A stretch of 12,559 nucleotides of DNA from CAYSCZ01 sp964429655 (lineage in GTDB: Bacteria; Bacteroidota; Bacteroidia; Cytophagales; Cyclobacteriaceae), in assembly GCA_964429655.1 (NCBI GenBank), contig CAYSCZ010000081.1:1-12559 (forward strand). Direction: 5' to 3'. Below are positions 6,432 through 12,559 of this stretch, one piece after another. The notes under the pieces were generated by a model, which saw only the letters and a list, made by a program, of their open reading frames with translations, searched no databases and was not told the DNA's origin. The position numbers were made by a program, and so were the translations under genes. Numbering within the stretch: the first letter of the stretch is position 1; each line of letters starts with the position of its first letter.

Positions 6432-7824
6432 AGCCTTGCAAAATTCTGCAAGCAAAATATTTACACATAAAGCCAAAAATTATCTGGAGCAGCCTGTTAT
6501 GGTTGCTCCTTTAGTTGTTTTCAGGATGGGCTTTGGATTGGTCATGCTGTTTAGTACGATTCGATACATGGCCATGGGTTGGATTGACACGCAGTTGATT
6601 GATTCTGTAGTACACTTTCATTACTTCGGGTTTGATTGGATAAAACCTTTGCCCGGTCAATGGATGTATGTTGTCTTTGTATTAATGATTTTTTCGAGTC
6701 TGGGCATTCTTTTGGGGTTCCTCTATCGGCTGTCAGCTATACTCTTTTTCTTATGCTTTTCCTATGTAGAATTGATCGACATCACTTACTATTTAAATCA
6801 TTATTATTTCGTAAGCATCGTTTCTTTTTTGCTCATCCTGATTCCTGCAAATCAGTTTTTTTCACTGGATGCAAGAAGAAACCCAGATTTACTGAATGAT
6901 AAAGTTAGTCGTTGGTGCATAGGGATTTTGAAGTTGCAGATCGCCATCTTGTATGTATATGCCGGACTTGCAAAGATTAATTATGACTGGTTGATAAATG
7001 CCCTCCCCCTATCCATCTGGCTGCCCGCTAAATCAAGCATTCCCGTTATAGGTTTTCTTTTTGAATACTATGCTACAGCATATGTTTTCAGTTGGATCGG
7101 GATGCTTTTTGATACCTTTATCATTTTTGGGTTATTGTGGCATAGAAGTCGTTGGATATCTTATTTTTTGGTAATAATCTTTCATACGCTCACAGGCATA
7201 TTATTTCAAATAGGTGTTTTCCCGTTGGTGATGATCTTTGCTGTTACTATTTTCTTTTCAGGACCTTTCCATTTAAAAATAATTAACGGCATCTCAAAAT
7301 CTCTAAACATTTTACCTCAGAAAAGACACGATGTATCAATAGAAGCAAAACCATTCCCGACCAGCCGTTTAATCCTACTTTTTTTATTTTGCTATTTTTT
7401 GTTTCAGATCTTATTCCCCTGGAGATATTTATTTTATCCCGGTAATGTTTTCTGGACCGAAGAAGGATATAGGTTTGCCTGGCGCGTTATGTTGATGGAG
7501 AAAGCCGGGACAGCGACATTTTATATAAAAGACGGCCCTGATGGCAAAGAAGGTGCTGTTATAAATCGGGAATTTTTAAGGCCCCACCAGGAAAAACAGA
7601 TGGCTATGCAGCCGGATATGATCTTGCAATTCGCGCACTTTCTTGATAAGCATTTTAAATTGCGGGGCATGAATGATCCGTATGTGCGCGTTGAAGCCTG
7701 GGTAACATTAAATGCAAGTCCAGCCCAACTACTGATTGACCCGCAGAAAGATCTGACAACAATAAGTGACGGGTGGGGAAAGAAAGATTGGATTTTACCG
7801 TATCACAAAAGTCCTGAAAGATGA
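6421..7824 (+). CDS. HTTM domain membrane protein (vitamin K-dependent gamma-carboxylase-like)
   Basis: This 467-residue inner-membrane protein has several hydrophobic segments (about 30-50, 80-115, 130-145, 170-183, 222-240, 247-280 and 312-330) and a C-terminal extramembrane tail (335-467). It belongs to the HTTM / vitamin K-dependent gamma-carboxylase family. Signature blocks are LNHYYFVSIVSFLLILIPANQFFSLD (125-150), QIAILYVYAGLAKINYDWL (173-191) and FHTLTGILFQIGVFPLVM (254-271). By alignment from memory, H127 and K185 correspond to His160 and Lys218 of human gamma-glutamyl carboxylase, both needed for catalysis. The tail block FWTEEGYRFAWRVMLMEK is shared by Bacteroidota members. Substrate and activity are unknown. 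The start overlaps the imelysin gene by 11 bp and the stop overlaps the receptor gene by 4 bp (ATGA). A downstream ATG at 6499 would remove the cytoplasmic N-terminus and is less likely. Confidence 0.87.
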   Translation: MATKALQNSASKIFTHKAKNYLEQPVMVAPLVVFRMGFGLVMLFSTIRYMAMGWIDTQLIDSVVHFHYFGFDWIKPLPGQWMYVVFVLMIFSSLGILLGFLYRLSAILFFLCFSYVELIDITYYLNHYYFVSIVSFLLILIPANQFFSLDARRNPDLLNDKVSRWCIGILKLQIAILYVYAGLAKINYDWLINALPLSIWLPAKSSIPVIGFLFEYYATAYVFSWIGMLFDTFIIFGLLWHRSRWISYFLVIIFHTLTGILFQIGVFPLVMIFAVTIFFSGPFHLKIINGISKSLNILPQKRHDVSIEAKPFPTSRLILLFLFCYFLFQILFPWRYLFYPGNVFWTEEGYRFAWRVMLMEKAGTATFYIKDGPDGKEGAVINREFLRPHQEKQMAMQPDMILQFAHFLDKHFKLRGMNDPYVRVEAWVTLNASPAQLLIDPQKDLTTISDGWGKKDWILPYHKSPER

Positions 7825-10235
7825 GGAGAGCGGTTATTTTTCTGATCGGATTTCTGATGGTTAGCCAAAATTTACTGAGCCAGGCTCACAAAGTATATGG
7901 TAAAGTATTTTCGGGCAAAACAACGGCTTCACCCGTGTTGGATGGGGCTACTGTCTTTGTTCAGTCAATTTCCAAACGGGTACAAACAAACCAAAACGGC
8001 TATTACGAAATTGACTTACATCGTGGCAGATATATTTTAGAAGCATTTAGTATAGGAAAAAAAGTTGAATACCGGGAGATCGTTGTTGATAAGGATTTAG
8101 AAATAAATTTTTTCCTGGTGGAGATCACTAAAAATCTTGAAGCAGTAGTAATAAGCGATAAGCAGAATGAAACCTCAGGGATTACGAGGCTCAAAGGCAT
8201 CGAAGGGCTTGGAATTTATGAAGCGAAGAAAAATGAGCTCATTATGTTGGAAGACTTTGCGGCAAACAAAGTTACCAATAATGCGCGTCAGGTTTTCGCA
8301 AAAGTGCCGGGATTAAATATTTGGGAGAGTGATTATGCCGGTATTCAACTCGATATTGCTGCCAGAGGATTAGGCCCCAGCAGAACAGCAAATTTCAACA
8401 CGCGACAAAACGGCTATGATATGAGTGCCGATGCTTTAGGATACCCGGAAAGCTACTACATGCCTTCTATGCAGGCCGTAGAGCGTATTGAAATCGTGCG
8501 GGGAGCAGCTTCATTGCAGTACGGCACCCAGTTTGGCGGTATGCTTAACTTTAAGCTTAAAGAAGCTGCCGATAAACCTTTTGAAATAAATTTAGAGCAG
8601 GCCATTGGTTCTTTTGGTTTGATAAACTCTTATGCGAGTGTGGGTGGAACGCTGGGAAAAGTCAAATATTTTGGCTATTACCAATACCGGCAGGGAGACG
8701 GATGGAGGGAAAATTCAGCCTTTGACGCTCACCTGGCTTTTTCCCGCATCGGTTACCAGGTGAACGATAAATTGTCGCTTGGATTTGAATACTCTTTTAT
8801 GGACTATAAGGCACAACAGCCCGGTGGTTTGACGGATGAGGATTTTGAATCCGGGGAATTGGAAAAATCCCGGCGCGGCCGGAACTGGTTTCAGGTCAAT
8901 TGGAACTTGTTGGCGTCAACCATTGACTTTAAGTTTAATGACCGTACCAAACTGAACTTACGAATCTTCGGCTTATTTTCCAGTAGAGATGCGTTGGGAA
9001 ACCTTCAGCAAATAGATAGAACTGATAATCCTAATGAAAACAGAACACTTATCAGTGACCGCTTTGAGAACTATGGCTCTGAAATTCGATTGCTACACTA
9101 TTATGACCTTTTTGGCCAAACTTCAGCATTGTTGGTCGGAGGAAGGTACTACCACGGGCTGACGGATCGCCAACAGGGCGATGCTTCCTCCTCGGCAGAA
9201 GCCAACTTTTCGTTCTTAAACCCTAATGACCTTGAGGATTTTGACTATGACTTCCCAAGCCGGAATTACGCGTTGTTCATGGAAAATGTCATCAACGTCT
9301 CTGCCAAAACAAGCATAACACCCGGAATAAGGTTTGAGCATATCCGTACGGATGCCGCGGGTACCTGGAAACAGATCGTAAGAAACTTTGCCGGGGACAT
9401 TACGGTAGAGAATGAGTTTACCGACGACCGATCAGTCATCAGATCATTTGTGCTATTCGGGTTAGGAATAAGCCATTACCTGAATGATAATGTCAATTTA
9501 TATACCAATTTCTCCGAAAATTTTCGTTCAGTCACATTTAGTGACTTACGACTTAACAACCCAAATTTTTTACTGGACAGCTTGATTGAAGATGAAAGCG
9601 GCTATAATTTTGATGCGGGGATCAGGGGCAATATCTTAAGTTGGCTGAATGTTGATATAAGCTTTTTCTACCTTCGATATAATGATAGGATAGGTGTTTT
9701 ACTACCCCCGTCAACCAGTTTGCTTTTCAGGACAAATGTGGGTGACTCAAGACATTATGGGCTGGAAGCTTTTGCAGAAATGGATATTCCATCACTGATC
9801 AAAAGACCAATTAAGAATACCCGGTTGTCCGTATTTACCAACCTTTCCTTGATCAATGCTACCTACATCCGATCGCAAGATCGAGCCATAGAAGGAAACA
9901 AAGTAGAATACGTACCTGAAGTGATGTTTCGCTCCGGGATCAACTATTCCTGGAAAGACATAAAAGCAACCTACCAATTCTCATTTTTAGGAGAGCAATT
10001 TTCCGATGCCACCAACTCCATTGAAAACCCTAATGCACTAACGGGAATTATACCATCTTATCACGTAATGGATTTATCAATCGAGTATTCTCCCCTTCGC
10101 TATAAGTTTACTTTTGGAGTCAATAACCTTACTAATGAGCAATACTTTACTCGAAGGGCTAACAGCTATCCCGGGCCGGGAATTATTCCTGCTACCATTC
10201 GAAGTTATTATCTATCGTTTGGAATAAAGATTTGA
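7821..10235 (+). CDS. TonB-dependent receptor, FecA-like, with N-terminal carboxypeptidase-regulatory-like domain
   Basis: This 804-residue outer-membrane receptor has a signal peptide (1-22) and a CarboxypepD_reg-like beta-sandwich (about 24-102, with the GATVFVQSISKRVQTNQNGYYEIDL block). A segment with a possible TonB box follows (LEAVVIS, 106-112). The plug (about 143-250) contains ARQVFAKVPGLNIWES, RQNGYDMSADALGYPESYY and AVERIEIVRGAASLQYGTQFGGMLNF. The 22-strand barrel occupies the rest and ends in YYLSFGIKI. The plug blocks are those of ferric-dicitrate / siderophore receptors, so iron-chelate import is likely but the ligand is not identified. It is not a SusC: the length is short, the SusC insertions are missing, and no SusD gene follows. 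It is translationally coupled to the HTTM gene and is the last gene of the operon; the next gene is convergent after 31 bp. Confidence 0.93.
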   Translation: MRRAVIFLIGFLMVSQNLLSQAHKVYGKVFSGKTTASPVLDGATVFVQSISKRVQTNQNGYYEIDLHRGRYILEAFSIGKKVEYREIVVDKDLEINFFLVEITKNLEAVVISDKQNETSGITRLKGIEGLGIYEAKKNELIMLEDFAANKVTNNARQVFAKVPGLNIWESDYAGIQLDIAARGLGPSRTANFNTRQNGYDMSADALGYPESYYMPSMQAVERIEIVRGAASLQYGTQFGGMLNFKLKEAADKPFEINLEQAIGSFGLINSYASVGGTLGKVKYFGYYQYRQGDGWRENSAFDAHLAFSRIGYQVNDKLSLGFEYSFMDYKAQQPGGLTDEDFESGELEKSRRGRNWFQVNWNLLASTIDFKFNDRTKLNLRIFGLFSSRDALGNLQQIDRTDNPNENRTLISDRFENYGSEIRLLHYYDLFGQTSALLVGGRYYHGLTDRQQGDASSSAEANFSFLNPNDLEDFDYDFPSRNYALFMENVINVSAKTSITPGIRFEHIRTDAAGTWKQIVRNFAGDITVENEFTDDRSVIRSFVLFGLGISHYLNDNVNLYTNFSENFRSVTFSDLRLNNPNFLLDSLIEDESGYNFDAGIRGNILSWLNVDISFFYLRYNDRIGVLLPPSTSLLFRTNVGDSRHYGLEAFAEMDIPSLIKRPIKNTRLSVFTNLSLINATYIRSQDRAIEGNKVEYVPEVMFRSGINYSWKDIKATYQFSFLGEQFSDATNSIENPNALTGIIPSYHVMDLSIEYSPLRYKFTFGVNNLTNEQYFTRRANSYPGPGIIPATIRSYYLSFGIKI

Positions 10236-10266
10236 AGATTATAGTTAGCTACTTAACCGGTTTGTT

Positions 10267-10986
10267 TTATCGTTTAATATCTACCGGTAATATCATCACC
10301 TGGTAAACGGGTTGATTGTTTAAGATGGCGGGTTTCCATAAAGGGCCCTGCTCGATAATTCTAACCACTTCCGCCTCTACCATCTTATTAACCGCAGGGG
10401 ATATACTTGGGAAGCCCTTCGCAACGCTAAATCCTTCCATTTCCCCTATAGGTGTAATATAAAATTGAAGCCAAATCCTGCCCTCTACCCGATATTTTTC
10501 TAAGGAGACGTAGGGATAAATGAACTCATTATCAATGTATTTAAGATATGCTTTCTTCCCCATTGACGGTTGTGCAGGTATATCAACCTGTGTTTCATTA
10601 TAAACTGATGAGTCACGACCAACAGTCATTAAAGCATGCCCATAGTAATGAAGGCCCAGGTCAAAAACACTGTCCGATTTAAACCGATATTCATCAGCCA
10701 TACTGGAGTCCATCTGTGCGAGTTTTCTGTAACTCCGGGAGGCAGCGTGATATAATTTTCTTCCAATGTAGGTGTGATGATCAAGCTTTTTAAAAAGTCG
10801 GACCGCTTCCTCCCAATTTTCATTTTTGTAAGCTTGATATGAAGAATTGGCTATATTCATCATTCTTACACAACCAGAACTTTCCATGCATGATAAGGAA
10901 AGCTTCTGGGATAACACCGGATAACAAAAAATTATCATTAAAGATAATAAACATGGTTTTCGTAAGAATTCTAATGCAGTCACCAT
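10267..10986 (-). CDS. Exported protein with C-terminal TonB domain
   Basis: This 239-residue protein has a signal or membrane anchor (about 10-26). A helical middle resembles a TPR-like repeat (43-95, SSYQAYKNENWEEAVRLFKKL then YHAASRSYRKLAQ). It ends in a TonB-type C-terminal domain (about 145-237). That domain shows Y-(Y)-P near 157, RVEGRIWLQFYITPIGEMEGFSVAKGF (166-192), AEVVRIIEQGPLWKPAILNNQPV (205-227) with the conserved W217-K-P-A, and a terminal strand. The proline-rich periplasm-spanning linker of a classical TonB is missing, so whether it energises receptors is doubtful. It could be a Bacteroidota TonB-domain protein with another role. It converges with the receptor gene, leaving 31 bp between stops. 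The ATG at 10986 gives a complete signal sequence. No promoter is visible upstream. Confidence 0.75.
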   Translation of the reverse strand: MVTALEFLRKPCLLSLMIIFCYPVLSQKLSLSCMESSGCVRMMNIANSSYQAYKNENWEEAVRLFKKLDHHTYIGRKLYHAASRSYRKLAQMDSSMADEYRFKSDSVFDLGLHYYGHALMTVGRDSSVYNETQVDIPAQPSMGKKAYLKYIDNEFIYPYVSLEKYRVEGRIWLQFYITPIGEMEGFSVAKGFPSISPAVNKMVEAEVVRIIEQGPLWKPAILNNQPVYQVMILPVDIKR

Positions 10987-11165
10987 ATACCTGATATTTT
11001 GGTTGGTTAATATAACATTAAAAAATATGCGATATGATTAATAGCTGTTTTAATCCTAAATACTGCAATAACTTGCCTTCCGGCCTTTCGCATTCATTGC
11101 TTGAGATTTTCTTTATTTTTATTGAAACCATTTAGTCTCGGCTCAATAACTCCTTTAACTATTAA
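10987..11165. other. AT-rich spacer, 5' region of the TonB-domain gene
   Basis: I find no coding frame or recognisable repeat in this 179-bp stretch. It must contain the promoter of the minus-strand TonB-domain gene. No TAnnTTTG with a paired TTTG is evident. The right end is the point where recognisable group II intron sequence begins abruptly. Confidence 0.4.
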
Positions 11166-11572
11166 GTTCAACAAGCGGTGGGCCAGCAACTAGCTACCCG
11201 ATTTGAACTGGATTTCGAAGAAGCGAGCTATGGCTTCCCACCCGAAAAGAACCTACATGGAGCACGGTTGGCCAGTATTCAGGCCAAGCTCAAACAGCTT
11301 GATGAGTGGCTGAGGAATAGACTGAGATACTGCATAGGGCACGACTGGAAAAAGCCAGAGCGGAAAGGCAGGAACCTAATTCTTCTAGGTGTGTGGAGCA
11401 GGGTAAGGCATATGCTTTTAGCCGTACGAGGAAGGGTGGCTGGGCTATTGCTCAAAGCCCGATTCTCAATACGACTATCACCTTATCCAGACTAAGACGG
11501 AAAGGGTAAGAATCAATGCCTCCCATTACCTTAAAACACAACCTGAAATTCATTGAACCGCCGTATACGTGA
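11166..11572 (+). pseudogene. Group II intron reverse transcriptase/maturase, degraded
   Basis: Frame 1 (from 11166) reads VQQAVGQQLATRFELDF and EEASYGFPPEKNLHGA, the early reverse-transcriptase blocks; YGFRP is the expected motif, here YGFPP. At about 11262-11268 the frame jumps directly to RLASIQAKLKQLDEWLRN and RLRYCIGHDWKKPERKGRN, the maturase / C-terminal region. Some 300 residues, including the YADD active site, are therefore lost. At 11391-11395 a two-base TG gain in GTGTG shifts the frame. The continuation EQGKAYAFSRTRKGGWAIAQ and SPILNTTITLSRLRRKG lies in the other frame (11396-11506). TAA at 11507-11509 replaces the expected Tyr of KGYESM, and homology runs on to EPPYT and a stop at 11570-11572. 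Clearly non-functional. Confidence 0.88.
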
Positions 11573-11640
11573 CCCGTACCCGCCAGCTGGCGGATGAGAG
11601 GCGCACCGTGGGCTTATAGCTCACGGCCGTCTACGATTAG
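11555..11640 (+). ncRNA. Group II intron domains V and VI (damaged)
   Basis: GAACCGCCGTATACG (11555-11569) is the 5' strand and upper stem of domain V. TGACC and CGTAC follow, but the expected 3' strand (of the type GTACGGTGGTG) is replaced by a palindrome at 11580-11593 before TGAGAGG (11595-11601). Domain VI is a hairpin, CCGTGGGCT/AGCTCACGG (11606-11614 and 11618-11626), followed by CCGTCTAC with the usual branch-region A, then the 3' end. The catalytic core is disrupted. Confidence 0.65.
11580..11593. repeat. 14-bp perfect palindrome CCGCCAGCTGGCGG
   Basis: This GC-rich perfect palindrome sits inside an otherwise recognisable domain V and replaces about 11 expected bases. No second copy was found in this window. 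Such short GC palindromes are dispersed in some Bacteroidota genomes, but whether this one belongs to such a family cannot be told from one copy. Confidence 0.6.
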
Positions 11641-11652
11641 CCACATTTTTCA

Positions 11653-11964
11653 TTAGGCCACGTTGATGTGGTGGTTCATCAATTGAATATTGAAGTTTAC
11701 CTTGGCTTCAAGGGCATTAAAAACCTTAAGAATAGTTTCTAGTGTGATGTTACCGGTATTGTTTTCCAGCCGCGAAATTTGCGCTTTCTTCACGCCAATG
11801 AGCTTACCTAGTTCTTCCTGGGTTAAGTTGCGCTGTTTTCTAGCCTGTTGAATCATATCACCAACAAGTTCAAGTTTAAGTTCAAACTCATATTGCTCAC
11901 GTTCAGGAGTCCCATGTTTGCCAATTAACTCATCTTTTGCTTCATCAAGTGTGTATGTTTTCAT
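11653..11964 (-). CDS. higA: HigA-like XRE-family antitoxin
   Basis: This 103-residue protein has a Cro/C1-type helix-turn-helix at about 34-88. LVGDMIQQARKQRNLTQEELGKLIGVKKAQISRLENNTGNITLETILKVFNALE is the canonical five-helix XRE pattern, with the recognition helix around KKAQISRLEN (59-68). The N-terminal arm (1-30) is acidic and charged and probably contacts the toxin; the C-terminus is short. It should neutralise the upstream toxin and repress the operon. Start and toxin stop overlap as ATGA (11961-11964), so translation is coupled. The stop codon lies about 12 bp from the 3' end of the group II intron relic, which is inserted in the opposite direction just past it. Confidence 0.88.
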   Translation of the reverse strand: MKTYTLDEAKDELIGKHGTPEREQYEFELKLELVGDMIQQARKQRNLTQEELGKLIGVKKAQISRLENNTGNITLETILKVFNALEAKVNFNIQLMNHHINVA

Positions 11965-12302
11965 GACTGCTTATCTTTAAAATACTGTTGTCTAATCCGT
12001 TCGGCTTTGTCCATTTCTTTTTGGTCTACTTTGCTGGTTTTCTTAATTGTTCCATGAGTTGCCAAAACCAGTGTATCTTCTTTATCAGTTTTGTCCCAAA
12101 ATGCTAGCAACCGATATTGAAGTCCCGCATACAATGTTCTGAATTCCCAAATTTCTCCTTGCAACTTCCTAAATAGTTTTGGGTCAGTCTTCTGGCTTGC
12201 CCGTTCGATGTTTTGCAAGATTTTGTTCTTGGGTTTCGGGTTCTGTTTTCGGAGGAATTCCATCGCCTCTTCTAGCAAAACCGTCTCAAATCTCTTTATC
12301 AT
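11961..12302 (-). CDS. higB: HigB / Gp49-like (RelE superfamily) toxin
   Basis: This 113-residue basic protein belongs to the phage-derived Gp49-like / HigB family of RelE-fold mRNA interferases. After an N-terminal helix pair (10-35) comes KLFRKLQGEIWEFRTLYAGLQYRLLAFWD (42-70), with the basic and acidic residues typical of the family (K46, E53, R55, R64). LVLATHGTIKKTSKVDQKEMDKAERIRQQYF (78-108) completes it. The family cleaves mRNA on the ribosome. The toxin-first order and the XRE antitoxin are typical of HigBA. Length and motifs look complete, so the toxin is probably functional. The ATG at 12302 lies some 18 nt downstream of the predicted transcription start. Confidence 0.88.
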   Translation of the reverse strand: MIKRFETVLLEEAMEFLRKQNPKPKNKILQNIERASQKTDPKLFRKLQGEIWEFRTLYAGLQYRLLAFWDKTDKEDTLVLATHGTIKKTSKVDQKEMDKAERIRQQYFKDKQS

Positions 12303-12326
12303 TCAACTCATTTACTTTAACCTTTA

Positions 12327-12357
12327 CAAAGCTACAAAAGTTTAGTTAAATGTAAAC
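12327..12357 (-). promoter_or_regulatory. Predicted promoter of the higBA operon
   Basis: Read on the minus strand, TAGCTTTG (12334-12327) matches the Bacteroidota -7 consensus TAnnTTTG exactly. GTTTAC (12357-12352) is a plausible -33 element 17-18 bp upstream. Transcription would begin near 12320. As for most HigBA operons, repression by the antitoxin would be expected, but I see no clear operator palindrome overlapping it. Confidence 0.5.
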
Positions 12358-12378
12358 CATTGAGTGGTGAGAAGTTGT

Positions 12379-12512
12379 GTCTAACGGTTCTCAGCTATAC
12401 GCAGGCAGGGATTTTAACCACTGAACTTCCTACGAAGAACTGAAATTTAAATATAGCACTTTTCTGACCTACGAAGCACAAAACCCCTGCTTGCGTATAG
12501 GTGCTGTTGAAC
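12379..12512. repeat. attC-like imperfect inverted repeat (about 134 bp)
   Basis: The element is bounded by GTCTAAC (12379-12385) and GTTGAAC (12506-12512). These match the integron attC box consensus sequences RYYYAAC and GTTRRRY. A long interrupted stem lies inside: CAGC (12392-12395) with GCTG (12503-12506), TATACGCA (12396-12403) with TGCGTATA (12492-12499), then G-T, GCAGGG (12405-12410) with CCCTGC (12485-12490), and TTTT (12412-12415) with AAAA (12480-12483). A 3-nt GGT bulge (12500-12502) is on one side only. The apical region holds CCTACGAAG twice (12429-12437, 12468-12476). Size and architecture resemble the long attC sites of Vibrio-type arrays. No integrase is in the window, so function as a recombination site is inference; a dispersed Bacteroidota intergenic repeat is the alternative. 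Confidence 0.6.
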
Positions 12513-12559
12513 GAATCCTCCTTCGTCGGAAGCTAGCCAGTTATCCAGCGATCTTCTAA

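Larger units (their letters stand above)
11166..11640 (+). mobile_element. Group II intron remnant (internally deleted)
   Basis: This segment contains two pieces of an intron-encoded protein fused across a large deletion, followed by the intron's 3' RNA domains. The 5' half of the intron (domains I-III and the N-terminus of the protein) is missing, and recognisable sequence starts at about 11166. The 3' boundary is near 11635-11640, some 12 bp beyond the antitoxin stop codon on the opposite strand. It can neither splice nor move on its own. Its family resembles common Bacteroidota group II introns; I do not assign a structural class. Confidence 0.8.

Noticed and set aside
7821..10235. SusC-type polysaccharide or peptide receptor
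   Set aside because: About 800 residues instead of about 1000, plug motifs of FecA-type receptors, and no SusD gene adjacent.
10255..10288. Terminator from the ACCGGT copies between the receptor and TonB-domain genes
   Set aside because: Each copy is self-palindromic and the pairing arms are only about 6 bp with a long AT loop; too weak to call.
11178..11495. Intact 105-residue novel protein
   Set aside because: It is two fragments of a group II intron protein fused by deletion and then read out of frame after 11395.
12513..12559. Start of a next gene cassette on the minus strand (open frame running into the attC-like repeat)
   Set aside because: The window ends after 47 bp and the open frame overlaps the repeat; no family resemblance is visible.

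Overview
The window looks like a chromosomal segment of a Bacteroidota bacterium, probably of the Cytophagales type. The grounds are Bacteroidota-restricted families (DUF3078, DUF4856, an imelysin-like lipoprotein, a TonB receptor with an N-terminal carboxypeptidase-regulatory domain), AT-rich spacers, starts without clear Shine-Dalgarno sequences, and a TAnnTTTG -7 element. The genus is not identifiable by eye. No tRNA, rRNA or CRISPR array was seen.

Layout. 1-335 has no gene but is rich in short inverted repeats. It is followed by a TerB-like protein (336-773) and a secreted DUF3078 protein (1008-1958). On the minus strand come a Uma2-family nuclease-like protein (2012-2554) and a PLP enzyme of the cystathionine gamma-synthase / methionine gamma-lyase family (2622-3902), whose leader carries a terminator-like hairpin. 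A divergent spacer of about 300 bp contains an 18-bp perfect dyad. It separates the PLP enzyme from a four-gene plus-strand operon: DUF4856 lipoprotein (4207-5289), imelysin-like lipoprotein (5334-6431), HTTM / vitamin K-dependent gamma-carboxylase-like membrane protein (6421-7824) and a FecA-like TonB-dependent receptor (7821-10235). The last three genes overlap. A convergent gene encodes an exported protein with a TonB C-terminal domain (10267-10986).

The right end is a mobile or accessory zone. It holds a group II intron relic (about 11166-11640) with an internally deleted, frameshifted maturase gene and a domain V interrupted by a 14-bp palindrome. Next are a HigBA-type toxin-antitoxin pair on the minus strand (11653-12302) with a recognisable promoter, and a roughly 134-bp imperfect inverted repeat bounded by heptamers matching the integron attC box consensus (12379-12512).

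How the genes may work together. The four-gene operon reads as an iron, heme or other metal-chelate uptake unit: two acidic lipoproteins, one with the surface-export-like tail CSDDDD, an outer-membrane TonB receptor, and an inner-membrane HTTM protein. By my alignment from memory, the HTTM protein keeps the His and Lys positions known to be catalytic in human gamma-carboxylase. That co-occurrence is the most promising candidate here for an undescribed system. The toxin-antitoxin pair next to an attC-like repeat and an intron relic suggests cassette-style acquisition.
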